Source: Limosilactobacillus kribbianus (GTDB lineage Bacteria > Bacillota > Bacilli > Lactobacillales > Lactobacillaceae). Taken from it: DNA of 64,000 nt. The DNA lies in NCBI RefSeq assembly GCF_026413145.1, contig NZ_JAOVYZ010000002.1:1-64000 (forward strand). The letters run 5' to 3'. Both the position numbers and the translations under genes were made by a program. Position 1 is the stretch's first letter. Each line of letters opens with the position of its first letter. This document shows, one piece after another, positions 43,929 to 52,600 of the stretch. A model generated the notes under the pieces. That model was not told the origin of the DNA and ran no database searches. It worked only from the letters and a program-made list of their open reading frames with translations.

Positions 43929-46586
43929 CTAGGCTTCTTGAAGCGAGGCCAGACGTTCCTTAGCGGAGTCCAGCTTCTGTTGCCATTCAACCGCCTTTTG
44001 CTTTTCGGCTTCAACGACCTTTTCAGGAGCGTTGGCAACGAACTTCTCGTTGCCCAGCTTCTTTTGTGAACGTTGAACTTCCTTTTCCAGCTTGGCGATT
44101 TCCTTTTGCATCTTGGCCCGTTCTTCATCCAGGTTGACCAGTTCGGCCATCGGGATGTAGACTTCGGCCCCGGCCAGGATGCCAGTCATGGCCAGCTTTG
44201 GTGCCTTAACGTCGGTGCTGATCGTCAGTTCTGCGGGGTGGCAGAAGCGGTCGATGTAGTCCCGGTTGGCGTTGAGCATGTCGCCCAGGTGCTGGTTGTC
44301 GACCTTGACCAGGATGTCAACCGGCTTGGACATTGGAGCGTTGGCTTCGTTCCGGATGTTCCGGACTGCCTTGATCATTTCGATCAGGTTGCTCATTTGG
44401 TCGGTAGCGTCGGCATCGTCCAGTTCGTCGTGGGCAACTGGGTAGTCGGCCACCATGATGGACTTACCGTCGTGTGGCATCGACTGCCAGAGCTTTTCGG
44501 TAACGAATGGCATGATCGGGTGCATCAGCTTCAAGGTCTGGTCGAGGACGTAGCCCAGGATATTCTTAGTGTCCTGCTTTTCTTCGACAGTCCCGTTGTT
44601 GAGCTTCTCCTTGGTCATTTCGATGTACCAGTCACAGAAGTCGTTCCAGATGAAGTTGTAGAGTGCCCGGCCAGCCTCACCGAATTCAAACTTGTCGAAT
44701 TGCTCGTTGACCTGCTTAACCGTGGCGTTCAGCCGGCTCAGGATCCAGCGGTCGGCCAGGTCCCACTTGGACTTGTCCGGCAGAACCGGCGCCGGCATCT
44801 CGCCGAGGTTCATGATTACGTAACGGGAGGCGTTCCAGATCTTGTTGATGAAGTTCCAGGCCGCGTCCATCTTGGTGTAGGAGAACCGGATATCCTGACC
44901 AGGAGTGGAGCCGGTAACCAGGAACCACCGCAGGGCGTCGACCCCGTACTTGGCGATCACGTCCATCGGGTCAATCCCGTTCCCCAGGGACTTGGACATC
45001 TTGCGGCCCTGTTCGTCACGAATCAACCCGTGGAGCAGAACGTTTCTAAACGGCGCCTTGCCGGTGAATTCCAGGGATTGGAAGATCATCCGGGAAACCC
45101 AGAAGAAGATGATGTCGTAACCGGTAACCAGGGTGCTGGTTGGGAAGTAGCGCTTGAAGTCCGGCGAGTCGGTGTTTGGCCAGCCCATCGTGGAGAATGG
45201 CCAGAGGGCACTACTGAACCAGGTATCCAGGACGTCCGTGTCGCGGGTCCAGTTTTCCTCGTCCTTTGGTGCTTCCATGCCGACGTAAACCTCGCCGGTG
45301 CCCTTCTTGTACCAGGCCGGAATCCGGTGCCCCCACCAGAGCTGTCGGGAGATGACCCAGTCGTGAACGTTTTCCATCCACTGGGTGAAGGTGTGTTCGA
45401 ACCGTTCCGGAATGAAGTTAACCTTGTCGTCGGTCTTCTGGTTGGCCAGGGCTTGTTCGGCCAGCGGCTTCATCTTGACGAACCACTGGGTCGACAGCCG
45501 AGCTTCAACCTGGACACCGGTCCGCTCGGAGTGACCAACGGAGTGAACGATTGGGACAACCTTGAGCATGTAACCCTGGTCCTCTAAGTCTTTGACCATG
45601 GCCTTGCGGGCTTCGAACCGGTCCATTCCCTCGTACTTGCCGGCATTTTCGTTCATCGAGGCATCCTCGTTCATGGTGTTTAGTTCCGGCAGGTTGTGGC
45701 GCTTACCAACCTTGAAGTCGTTCGGATCGTGGGCTGGCGTGATCTTCACCATCCCGGTCCCGAAGTCAGGGGTAACATAGTCGTCGGCGATGATTTCGAT
45801 CTCCCGATTGACCAGCGGGACCATAACGTGCTTGCCGACCAGGTCCTTGTAGCGTTCATCGTTCGGGTTAACGGCAACAGCCTCGTCACCAAACATGGTT
45901 TCCGGCCGAGTCGTCGCGATTTCGATGTAGTCCTTGCCGTTGAAGGTGGTGCCGTCGGTGAATGGGTACTTAACGTGGTAGAAGGCACCCTTGTCGTCCT
46001 TGTGGATTACCTCGATGTCGGACAGGGCCGTCCGGGCTTGCGGGTCCCAGTTGATGATGTAGGTTCCCCGATAAATCAGGCCCTTGTTGTAGAGGTCGAC
46101 GAAGACCTTGCGAACGGCCCTGTTCAGTCCCTCATCCAGGGTGAAGCGCTCGCGGTCGTAGTCAACGGAAATCCCGAGCTTGGCCCACTGCTTGTGGATG
46201 ATGTCGGCGTACTCGTCCTTCCAGTCCCAGACCTGTTGAACGAACTTTTCCCGACCCAAGTCGTAGCGGGAAATCCCCTGCTTGCGCAAACGGGCCTCGA
46301 CCTTCGCCTGGGTAGCAATCCCGGCGTGGTCCATCCCCGGCAACCAGAGAACGTCGTAGCCCTGCATCCGCTTCTGCCGGATCAGCATATCCTGCAGGGT
46401 GGTGTCCCAGGCGTGGCCCAGGTGCAACTTCCCGGTAACGTTCGGCGGCGGAATCACAATTGAATACGGGTGGGCCTTCTTGTCGCCGCTAGGCTTGAAG
46501 AGACCCTGGTCGATCCACCATTGGTAGCGACCAGCTTCGACAGCTGTTGGATCATACTTGGTTGACATTTCCTTTTCGGTTGCCAT
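43929..46586 (-). CDS. valS: Valyl-tRNA synthetase
   Basis: The 885-residue protein is a class I synthetase with the HIGH-like [17 protein letters not shown] and the KMSKS motif [13 protein letters not shown]. The editing insertion contains [18 protein letters not shown]-terminal coiled coil ([17 protein letters not shown]) is typical of ValS. A T-box leader with a valine specifier controls it. Confidence 0.98.
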   Translation of the reverse strand: MATEKEMSTKYDPTAVEAGRYQWWIDQGLFKPSGDKKAHPYSIVIPPPNVTGKLHLGHAWDTTLQDMLIRQKRMQGYDVLWLPGMDHAGIATQAKVEARLRKQGISRYDLGREKFVQQVWDWKDEYADIIHKQWAKLGISVDYDRERFTLDEGLNRAVRKVFVDLYNKGLIYRGTYIINWDPQARTALSDIEVIHKDDKGAFYHVKYPFTDGTTFNGKDYIEIATTRPETMFGDEAVAVNPNDERYKDLVGKHVMVPLVNREIEIIADDYVTPDFGTGMVKITPAHDPNDFKVGKRHNLPELNTMNEDASMNENAGKYEGMDRFEARKAMVKDLEDQGYMLKVVPIVHSVGHSERTGVQVEARLSTQWFVKMKPLAEQALANQKTDDKVNFIPERFEHTFTQWMENVHDWVISRQLWWGHRIPAWYKKGTGEVYVGMEAPKDEENWTRDTDVLDTWFSSALWPFSTMGWPNTDSPDFKRYFPTSTLVTGYDIIFFWVSRMIFQSLEFTGKAPFRNVLLHGLIRDEQGRKMSKSLGNGIDPMDVIAKYGVDALRWFLVTGSTPGQDIRFSYTKMDAAWNFINKIWNASRYVIMNLGEMPAPVLPDKSKWDLADRWILSRLNATVKQVNEQFDKFEFGEAGRALYNFIWNDFCDWYIEMTKEKLNNGTVEEKQDTKNILGYVLDQTLKLMHPIMPFVTEKLWQSMPHDGKSIMVADYPVAHDELDDADATDQMSNLIEMIKAVRNIRNEANAPMSKPVDILVKVDNQHLGDMLNANRDYIDRFCHPAELTISTDVKAPKLAMTGILAGAEVYIPMAELVNLDEERAKMQKEIAKLEKEVQRSQKKLGNEKFVANAPEKVVEAEKQKAVEWQQKLDSAKERLASLQEA

Positions 46587-46640
46587 TGTATAATCGCTCC
46601 TTTCAAAAATTCATGGTTAACACTAATTAATTAAGCACTG

Positions 46641-46880
46641 GCAAAATAAAAATCGCCCTATCACTATTGATAGGACGATTTGCTCGCGGTACCACCTATA
46701 TTGAGCGGTCTCCCGCTCCCCTCGCTCATTTAATAACGGTCAATGAACCGGACCGGCCTACTGAATTCAGCCGCTCTGCTCCCGAACTACCTTCGCGAAG
46801 CTGATCCAGGCCCTCTCAGCACCGGGCCCTCTCTGGTGGATCCGCACTCTTCGTTACTCTTTCGGTCAATGCTTATTTAT
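46641..46880 (-). promoter_or_regulatory. T-box leader of valS, valine specifier
   Basis: On the minus strand the T-box AGGTGGTACCGCG lies at 46686-46697. The terminator (46650-46662 with 46669-46681) is followed by a T-rich tract. Stem I contains CCAGAGAG and GGTGCTGAGAG, then GAAG followed by GTA (plus 46788-46790), a valine codon. The bulge TGGT fits an A discriminator, as in tRNA-Val. Confidence 0.92.
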
Positions 46881-46886
46881 GCTTGT

Positions 46887-46915
46887 ATGATAGCTAAATA
46901 ATCTGCCAGCGTCAA
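46887..46915 (-). promoter_or_regulatory. valS promoter
   Basis: On the minus strand TTGACG (plus 46910-46915) and TATCAT (plus 46887-46892) are exactly 17 bases apart, just after the thiI stop. Confidence 0.8.
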
Positions 46916-46922
46916 GCGCTGA

Positions 46923-48143
46923 TTAGAGTAATTCGGCAAAAACATCCTCATTTTGGTTGAGGAAGTCCTCACCGGGATGAATCTCGGTAATCTTGATGTT
47001 GTCCAGCGAACGCTTCATCAGGCCCTCGATGTCCAGACGCTGCTCGTATTCGCGCGCCCGGTCAAGTCGCGGCCGGGTCTTTGGCGACGGTGGCGTGAAG
47101 ACGGTGCAGCAGTCCTCGTAAGGCAGGATCGAAAGGTCGTAAGTACCGATCTCTTCGGCAATCTTGATGATCTCGGTCTTGTCGTAGGACAGCACCGGTC
47201 GCAGGACTGGGAAGGAGGTGACGTCGTTGATTGCCAGCATACTCTCCATCGTCTGGGAAGCCACCTGGCCAAGTGATTCCCCGTTGAAGATCGCCAGGCC
47301 GTGACGCTTGACCATCAGGGCGGCGGCGAGGCGGAGCATCATCCGCCGCTGAACGGTCATCAGATAGCCCTCCGGCACCTTCTCCTTGACCGTTTCCTGA
47401 ATTTCAGCAAACGGCACCTGAATGAAACGAATGCTGCCGCTGTACTTGGCCAGTTTTTCGGTCAGCTGCTTGGCCTTAGCCAGCGCCTGAGGACTGGTGT
47501 ACGGCGGACTGAAGAAGTGAACCATTTCCATGGAAACACCCCGCTTCATCCCCAGGTAGGCAGCCACCGGCGAGTCAATCCCGCCGGACATCATCATCAT
47601 GCCCTTGCCGGCAGTGCCGACGGGCAGGCCCCCAGCACCCTTGATGGTTTCGCTGGAGAGGAAGATCCCGTTGAGCCGGATCTCCACCCGGATGGTCAGG
47701 TCGGGATGGTGAACGTCCACCTTGAGTTTGTCGGGGAACTTGTTCAACAGGTAGCCCCCCAACTGATTGTTCATCTCAAAGGTATCCATTTCAAAATGAT
47801 GATCGGCCCGCCGCGTCTCGATCTTAAAGGTCATCGGGTGGTCAACCTGCTCTTCGACCATCTGGGCAGCTGCCTGCTTGGTGGCCTCAAAGGACTTTTC
47901 AACCCGAATCGACGGGGAGAAGTTCTGAATCCCGAAGACCAGTTTTAACCGGTCCATGACCTGGTCGTAGTCGGCCCCGTTGAGCTGAACGTGTAGCCGG
48001 TCCCGCTGGGCGTGAACCTTGACCTGGTCAAAGCTGTGCAGGGCGTGGCGAACATTGGCACCGAGACGGTCGATGAAGGACTTCTTGTTGTGGCCCTTGG
48101 TGGACAATTCACCATAACGGACCATAATTTCGGTATATTGCAC
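46923..48143 (-). CDS. thiI: tRNA 4-thiouridine synthase ThiI (no rhodanese domain)
   Basis: The 406-residue protein has an N-terminal ferredoxin-like/THUMP region ([20 protein letters not shown]) and a PP-loop [19 protein letters not shown]. It ends without the rhodanese extension found in E. coli. In Bacillus such short ThiI proteins get sulfur from a dedicated cysteine desulfurase encoded next door, as is the case here. The GTG at 48143 gives the family's [12 protein letters not shown] start at eight bases from GGAGG. A TTG two codons earlier is too close to that site. Confidence 0.95.
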   Translation of the reverse strand: MQYTEIMVRYGELSTKGHNKKSFIDRLGANVRHALHSFDQVKVHAQRDRLHVQLNGADYDQVMDRLKLVFGIQNFSPSIRVEKSFEATKQAAAQMVEEQVDHPMTFKIETRRADHHFEMDTFEMNNQLGGYLLNKFPDKLKVDVHHPDLTIRVEIRLNGIFLSSETIKGAGGLPVGTAGKGMMMMSGGIDSPVAAYLGMKRGVSMEMVHFFSPPYTSPQALAKAKQLTEKLAKYSGSIRFIQVPFAEIQETVKEKVPEGYLMTVQRRMMLRLAAALMVKRHGLAIFNGESLGQVASQTMESMLAINDVTSFPVLRPVLSYDKTEIIKIAEEIGTYDLSILPYEDCCTVFTPPSPKTRPRLDRAREYEQRLDIEGLMKRSLDNIKITEIHPGEDFLNQNEDVFAELL

Positions 48144-48176
48144 GCGCAATTCCTCCTTTCAAATTAAAATTTAATC

Positions 48177-49325
48177 TTAGTCGATAATCTTCTTGAAGCC
48201 GGCGTAGAGCTGGTCGAAGGTCTTGTTGAACTGGTCGGCCTCTTCCAGGGTGTTTTGGTCCCCCAGGCTGATCCGAACCGCACTGGTGGCGATCTCTTCT
48301 GGCACCTTCATTGCCGCCAGGGTCCCCGCCTCGGAGCGCTTCTTTGATGAGCAGGCACTAGTGGTCGAAATGTAGATCCCCTGGTCCTCAAAGGCGTGAA
48401 CGGTCGTCTCGCCCCGGACGCCAACAATGGCAAAACAGAGGATGTGCGGCGCAAAGCCCTTGTCCCGGCCGGAAATAATTTTCACGTGGTCGAACTGCTT
48501 CAGGTGGTCGTAGATCCGATCCTTGATCGCCTGCTCACGCTTGACCGTCTCGTCCTCGTTTTCCTTGACCAGGCGAATGGCCCGGGCCATGGCGACATCA
48601 CCCGGGGTATTTTCGGTCCCGGAACGTAATGTCCGTTCCTGACCACCACCAGCAACCAGCGGAGCAATCTTGCGGCCGCTCTTGACGTAGACGAAGCCAG
48701 TCCCGCGTGGTGCGTGGAACTTGTGGCCAGAGAAGGTGGCGAAATCGACCCGGTCGGAGAAGACCAGGTCGTCGATTTCCTTACCGATGGCCTGAACGGC
48801 GTCGACCATGTAGTGGATGTTCGGGTAGTCCTTCAGGATCTCGCCAACCTCTTTGATCGGCTGGATGGTCCCAATCTCGTTGTTGACCGCCATGATGGAA
48901 ACCAGGATCGTGTCAGGGCGAATAGCCGCCTTGACGTCCGCCGGATTGATCCGGCCCTGGTCGTCAACCGGCAGATAAGTGATGTCAAAGCCGAGGTCCT
49001 TGAGCTGCTCCAGCGGATTGTGAACCGCCGCGTGCTCTACGCTGGTGGTGATGATGTGCTTGCCGAACCGGTGCTTGGCCATCGCGGTCCCCTTGATGAC
49101 CCAGTTGTCACCCTCGGAGCCGCCGCTGGTGAAGATGATCTCGCTTGGCTTAACGCCTAAGAGCTTGGCAATCTGCTGGCGGGCCTGTTCAAGCAGATTC
49201 CAGGCGTTTTCCCCGAAGTTGTGAAGACTGCTTGGGTTCCCCCAGATCTTTTGACTGACGGTATCGTAAGTTTGCAGAACTTCCGGTGCCACCTTTGTCG
49301 TTGCACTATTATCAAAATAGATCAT
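48177..49325 (-). CDS. Cysteine desulfurase, probable sulfur donor for ThiI (NifZ-like)
   Basis: The 382-residue PLP enzyme of the NifS/IscS group begins MIYFDNSATTKVAPEVL. It has the PLP lysine in FATFSGHKFHAPRGTGF and the mobile-loop active-site cysteine in STTSACSSKKRSEAG. It takes sulfur from cysteine as a persulfide. It lies 34 bases upstream of thiI, so its main client is probably ThiI (4-thiouridine at tRNA position 8). The leader upstream is about 115 bases long. Confidence 0.93.
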   Translation of the reverse strand: MIYFDNSATTKVAPEVLQTYDTVSQKIWGNPSSLHNFGENAWNLLEQARQQIAKLLGVKPSEIIFTSGGSEGDNWVIKGTAMAKHRFGKHIITTSVEHAAVHNPLEQLKDLGFDITYLPVDDQGRINPADVKAAIRPDTILVSIMAVNNEIGTIQPIKEVGEILKDYPNIHYMVDAVQAIGKEIDDLVFSDRVDFATFSGHKFHAPRGTGFVYVKSGRKIAPLVAGGGQERTLRSGTENTPGDVAMARAIRLVKENEDETVKREQAIKDRIYDHLKQFDHVKIISGRDKGFAPHILCFAIVGVRGETTVHAFEDQGIYISTTSACSSKKRSEAGTLAAMKVPEEIATSAVRISLGDQNTLEEADQFNKTFDQLYAGFKKIID

Positions 49326-49443
49326 GTTCTAGTAATTCCTTCCTCCAATTATTGGCCGGGCACCGACAAATGAGCCGTCGCCAGGGCCGAAAACTTGGTG
49401 AGTTGCGTATTGAAAGGTTCGACGCTTCTTAAAACGACTTCCT

Positions 49444-49452
49444 ATTATAACA
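49444..49452 (-). promoter_or_regulatory. Extended -10 promoter for cysteine desulfurase-thiI
   Basis: On the minus strand TGTTATAAT gives a TGn-extended -10 (TATAAT, plus 49444-49449), while the -35 is poor. Transcription would begin about 115 bases before the start codon, leaving a GC-rich, foldable leader. The adhesin terminator lies 50 bases further along. Confidence 0.5.
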
Positions 49453-49492
49453 GAAAATCCCTAGAACGACACTGATTTCGGTAGATGCAACC

Positions 49493-49530
49493 AAAAAAGG
49501 AGCACCGGCAGCTTGAATGCTCCGGTGCCC
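49493..49530 (-). terminator. Terminator downstream of the adhesin gene
   Basis: GCACCGG (49502-49508) pairs with CCGGTGC (49522-49528), with outer GGGG/CTCC-type pairs. Six T residues follow on the minus strand. The rest of 49326-49629 holds the desulfurase leader and promoter. Confidence 0.85.
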
Positions 49531-49629
49531 CTTCATTGCCCGCAACCATCCACCTGGTTACAAAGTGAAAATAAATAAATTTGGGGAGGTTATTTACTTT
49601 GGGTGAACCCTATTGCGAGCAATGCATAT

Positions 49630-52600
49630 TTAGTTTTCGCGCTTCTTCTTGGCGGCGAGCCCGGCCAGGCCGAGTGCACCGGCCAATTCAATCCCGGCAG
49701 CAGCCAGGATGGCGCTGGTGTCGGCATCGTTGCCCGTCTGTGGCAACGTGATGGTGTTGCTATTGCCGGAAGTAGCGTTGTTGATGCCACTGATTGCGCT
49801 GGTGGCCTGACTTTGGAGCCCGCTAACAACAGTTTCGCCGTTGCCAGTCTGACCGGTCGTGCTAGTACCAGTGCTCAGTTGCCCATTGTCAGTAGCGTTA
49901 TCGTTGTAAGTGCCATTACCATTGAGAGTGCCGCTATTGGTACCTTGTTCGGCCGTGGTCTGACTAGAACTCGTATTACCATTAGCAATTTGATCGTCAT
50001 TAGTGGTTGACGAACCATTGGTAGTACTGTTAGTGCTTTGACCACCATTAGTGTTCCCGTTACTATTCTGGCCATTATTAGTGTTCTGACCAGTATTCGT
50101 CGTATTGCCACCGTTGGTCGTCGAACCATTATCACCGTTCTTCGTGTAGGTGACCGTCGTGTTCTCGCCCGGATCGGTTGGCGTAACCGTGCTGGTCGTT
50201 GGAGTGTAGCCATCAACTGATGGCACAGTCTGGTTTTCAGCAACCTTAGTTGGATCGTTTGGATCATTCTGGTAGGTCTGGCCAGTGCCAATCTGCTTAC
50301 CGTTTTGATCAACCGGAATAATCTGACCCAGCTTCTGGTAGGAAACGGTCGTCGAGATGTTCTTCTGAACGACCGGTTGTCCGGTGATTGTCTTTTGGGT
50401 GGTGTAGTAACCATCGACAACTGGCACTTGGATATCGCTGTACTTCTTTTGACTCGGTGTCCAGTCCGTGCTACTGATGACCTTTCCAGTAACCTTGTCA
50501 ACCGTGACGGTCCGTGTCCAGGTTGAGGTCTGAACGTTGTCGCCAGTTAAGGTTTCGCCGTTTGGCCCGACAAAGTGAACCGTGTAGGTGTAGTCCTTGC
50601 TGTAGGTATCCTTGGCAGGCCACTTAGGACCGTTTGGATCGTTCGAGTTAATTGGTGTACCAGATTCATGTGGATCATTCGGGCCGAGTTGGGCCGTGCC
50701 GTGCTTGACCGTGACAGTGTAGGTTTGGTCAACGGATGGGTTGTTATCAAAGTTCTGGCCGGTCGTTGGGTTGGTAATAGTCGTAACATCGTAACCCTTG
50801 TTCTCCAGTTCGGTGATCGTCTTAGTTTGGTCGTAGTTGATTGGCTGGCCACCCTCGCCAGTAACCGTGTCAGTCGTAATTGGGTTGCCGTCTGGGTCAA
50901 CGTACTTGATAACTACCTTTTCAGTGTCAGTAGCTGGAGTTTGCGAGCTTTGGCTACCTTGATTTTCTGAACCTTGACTCGGCTGACTGCCTTGTGAGCC
51001 TTCGCTCGTTTGACTGCCCTGATTTGGCTGACTGCCTTGCGAACCTTCGCTCGTTTGGCTGCCCTGACTTTGGGAGCCTTGGCTTGGCTGACTACCTTGC
51101 GAACCTTCGCTCGTTTGGCTGCCTTGACTCTGGGAGCCCTGACTTGCCTGACTACCTTGCGAACCTTCACTCGGTTGACTGCCCTGGCTTTGCGAGCCTT
51201 CGCTCGTTTGGCTGCCCTGACTCTGGGAACCTTGGCTTGGTTGGCTGCCTTGACTCTGGGAACCTTGACTTGGTTGACTGCCTTGACTCTGCGAGCCCTG
51301 ACTTGGTTGACTACCTTGCGAACCTTCACTGGTTTGGCTGCCCTGACTCTGCGAGCCCTGACTCGGCTGACTGCCTTGCGAGCCCTCACTGGTCTGGCTG
51401 CCCTGACTCTGCGAGCCTTGACTTGGCTGGCTACCTTGCGAACCTTCGCTCGTTTGGCTACCCTGACTCTGCGAACCCTGGCTTGGCTGGCTACCTTGCG
51501 AACCCTCACTCGTTTGGCTGCCCTGACTCTGCGAGCCTTGACTTGGCTGGCTACCTTGCGAACCTTCGCTCGTTTGACTGCCCTGGCTCTGCGAGCCTTG
51601 ACTTGGCTGACTACCTTGTGAGCTTTCACTTGTTTGACTGCCCTGACTCTGCGAGCCCTGACTTGGCTGGCTGCCTTGTGAACCTTCGCTCGTTTGACTG
51701 CCTTGACTCTGCGAGCCCTGACTTGGCTGACTGCCTTGCGAGCCTTCGCTCGTTTGACTGCCCTGACTCTGCGAGCCCTGACTTGGCTGGCTACCTTGAC
51801 CGTTCTTTGTATAGGTAACCGTGTAAACCCGGTTCGGATTCTCAACGGAGACCGTGCCGCCACCGACGTATTGGTGGTCAGGCGTATAGCCATCAATCAC
51901 TGGGGTATCAATGACTTGATAGTTCTGCGTCAATGGCTTCCAACCGTTATCTTGAACGATCTGGCCCGTTACCTTATCGAGAACCAGTTCATGCCCGAAG
52001 TCGACCGTCGTAACACTGTCCTTTGGGGTTTGATCGCCGGCCCCAACGTAGTGAACTGTCTGGGTGCCATGGGCGATTAAGCTCTGCTTATCGGTCCCGC
52101 TTGGGTACTTCGGGCTCTGCGGATCGCTTGGGTTAATCGGCTGACCAGGATCGCCTGGGGTCGACGGCGTAATAGTCTGCGTGCCGTGCTTTAAGGTCAC
52201 AATGAAGACCTGATTAGTGCTATCATTGTTATCGAAGTATTCGACCTGGCCACCGTAGTCAAAGCCGTTGTTAACCAGGACATAGCCTTGCTTCGTCAAC
52301 TTAGTCAGCGTGTCGGCCGTGCTGTAATTAATGGCCGTCCCTGGCTTGCCCGTTAAATCACCAGAATTAGTTCCGGCAATTTCGCTGTTGCCGTTGTCCT
52401 GATCCAGGTAGCGAACCTGGGCGTGCTGATCATTGACCGTCGGCGTGGTGTCCTTAGTGTAGGTGACTGTGTAGTTCTTCGTTGAATTTGGTCCAACCGC
52501 GTCACCACCGACATATTGATAATCCGGGGTGTAACCCTTAATCTGCGGCGTGCCGATAACCTGGAAGTTCTGGGTGCTTGGCGTCCAATCCGTGCTGTCG

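Noticed and set aside
44073-45587. 504-codon plus-strand open frame opposite valS
   Set aside because: It is antisense to a conserved synthetase with intact motifs and has no start signals of its own.
50941-51795. Regular 60-bp repeats as a possible CRISPR array
   Set aside because: There are no unique spacers, the repeats are in frame inside a sortase-anchored protein gene, and no cas genes are nearby.
50994-51818. Long open frames on the plus strand across the adhesin repeat (Leu/Ser/Asp/Cys-rich, up to 274 codons) and another minus-strand frame of Arg/Ala/Val repeats
   Set aside because: They are frame shadows of the 60-bp coding repeat, which has no stops in several frames. The composition makes no sensible protein and no ribosome-binding sites precede them.
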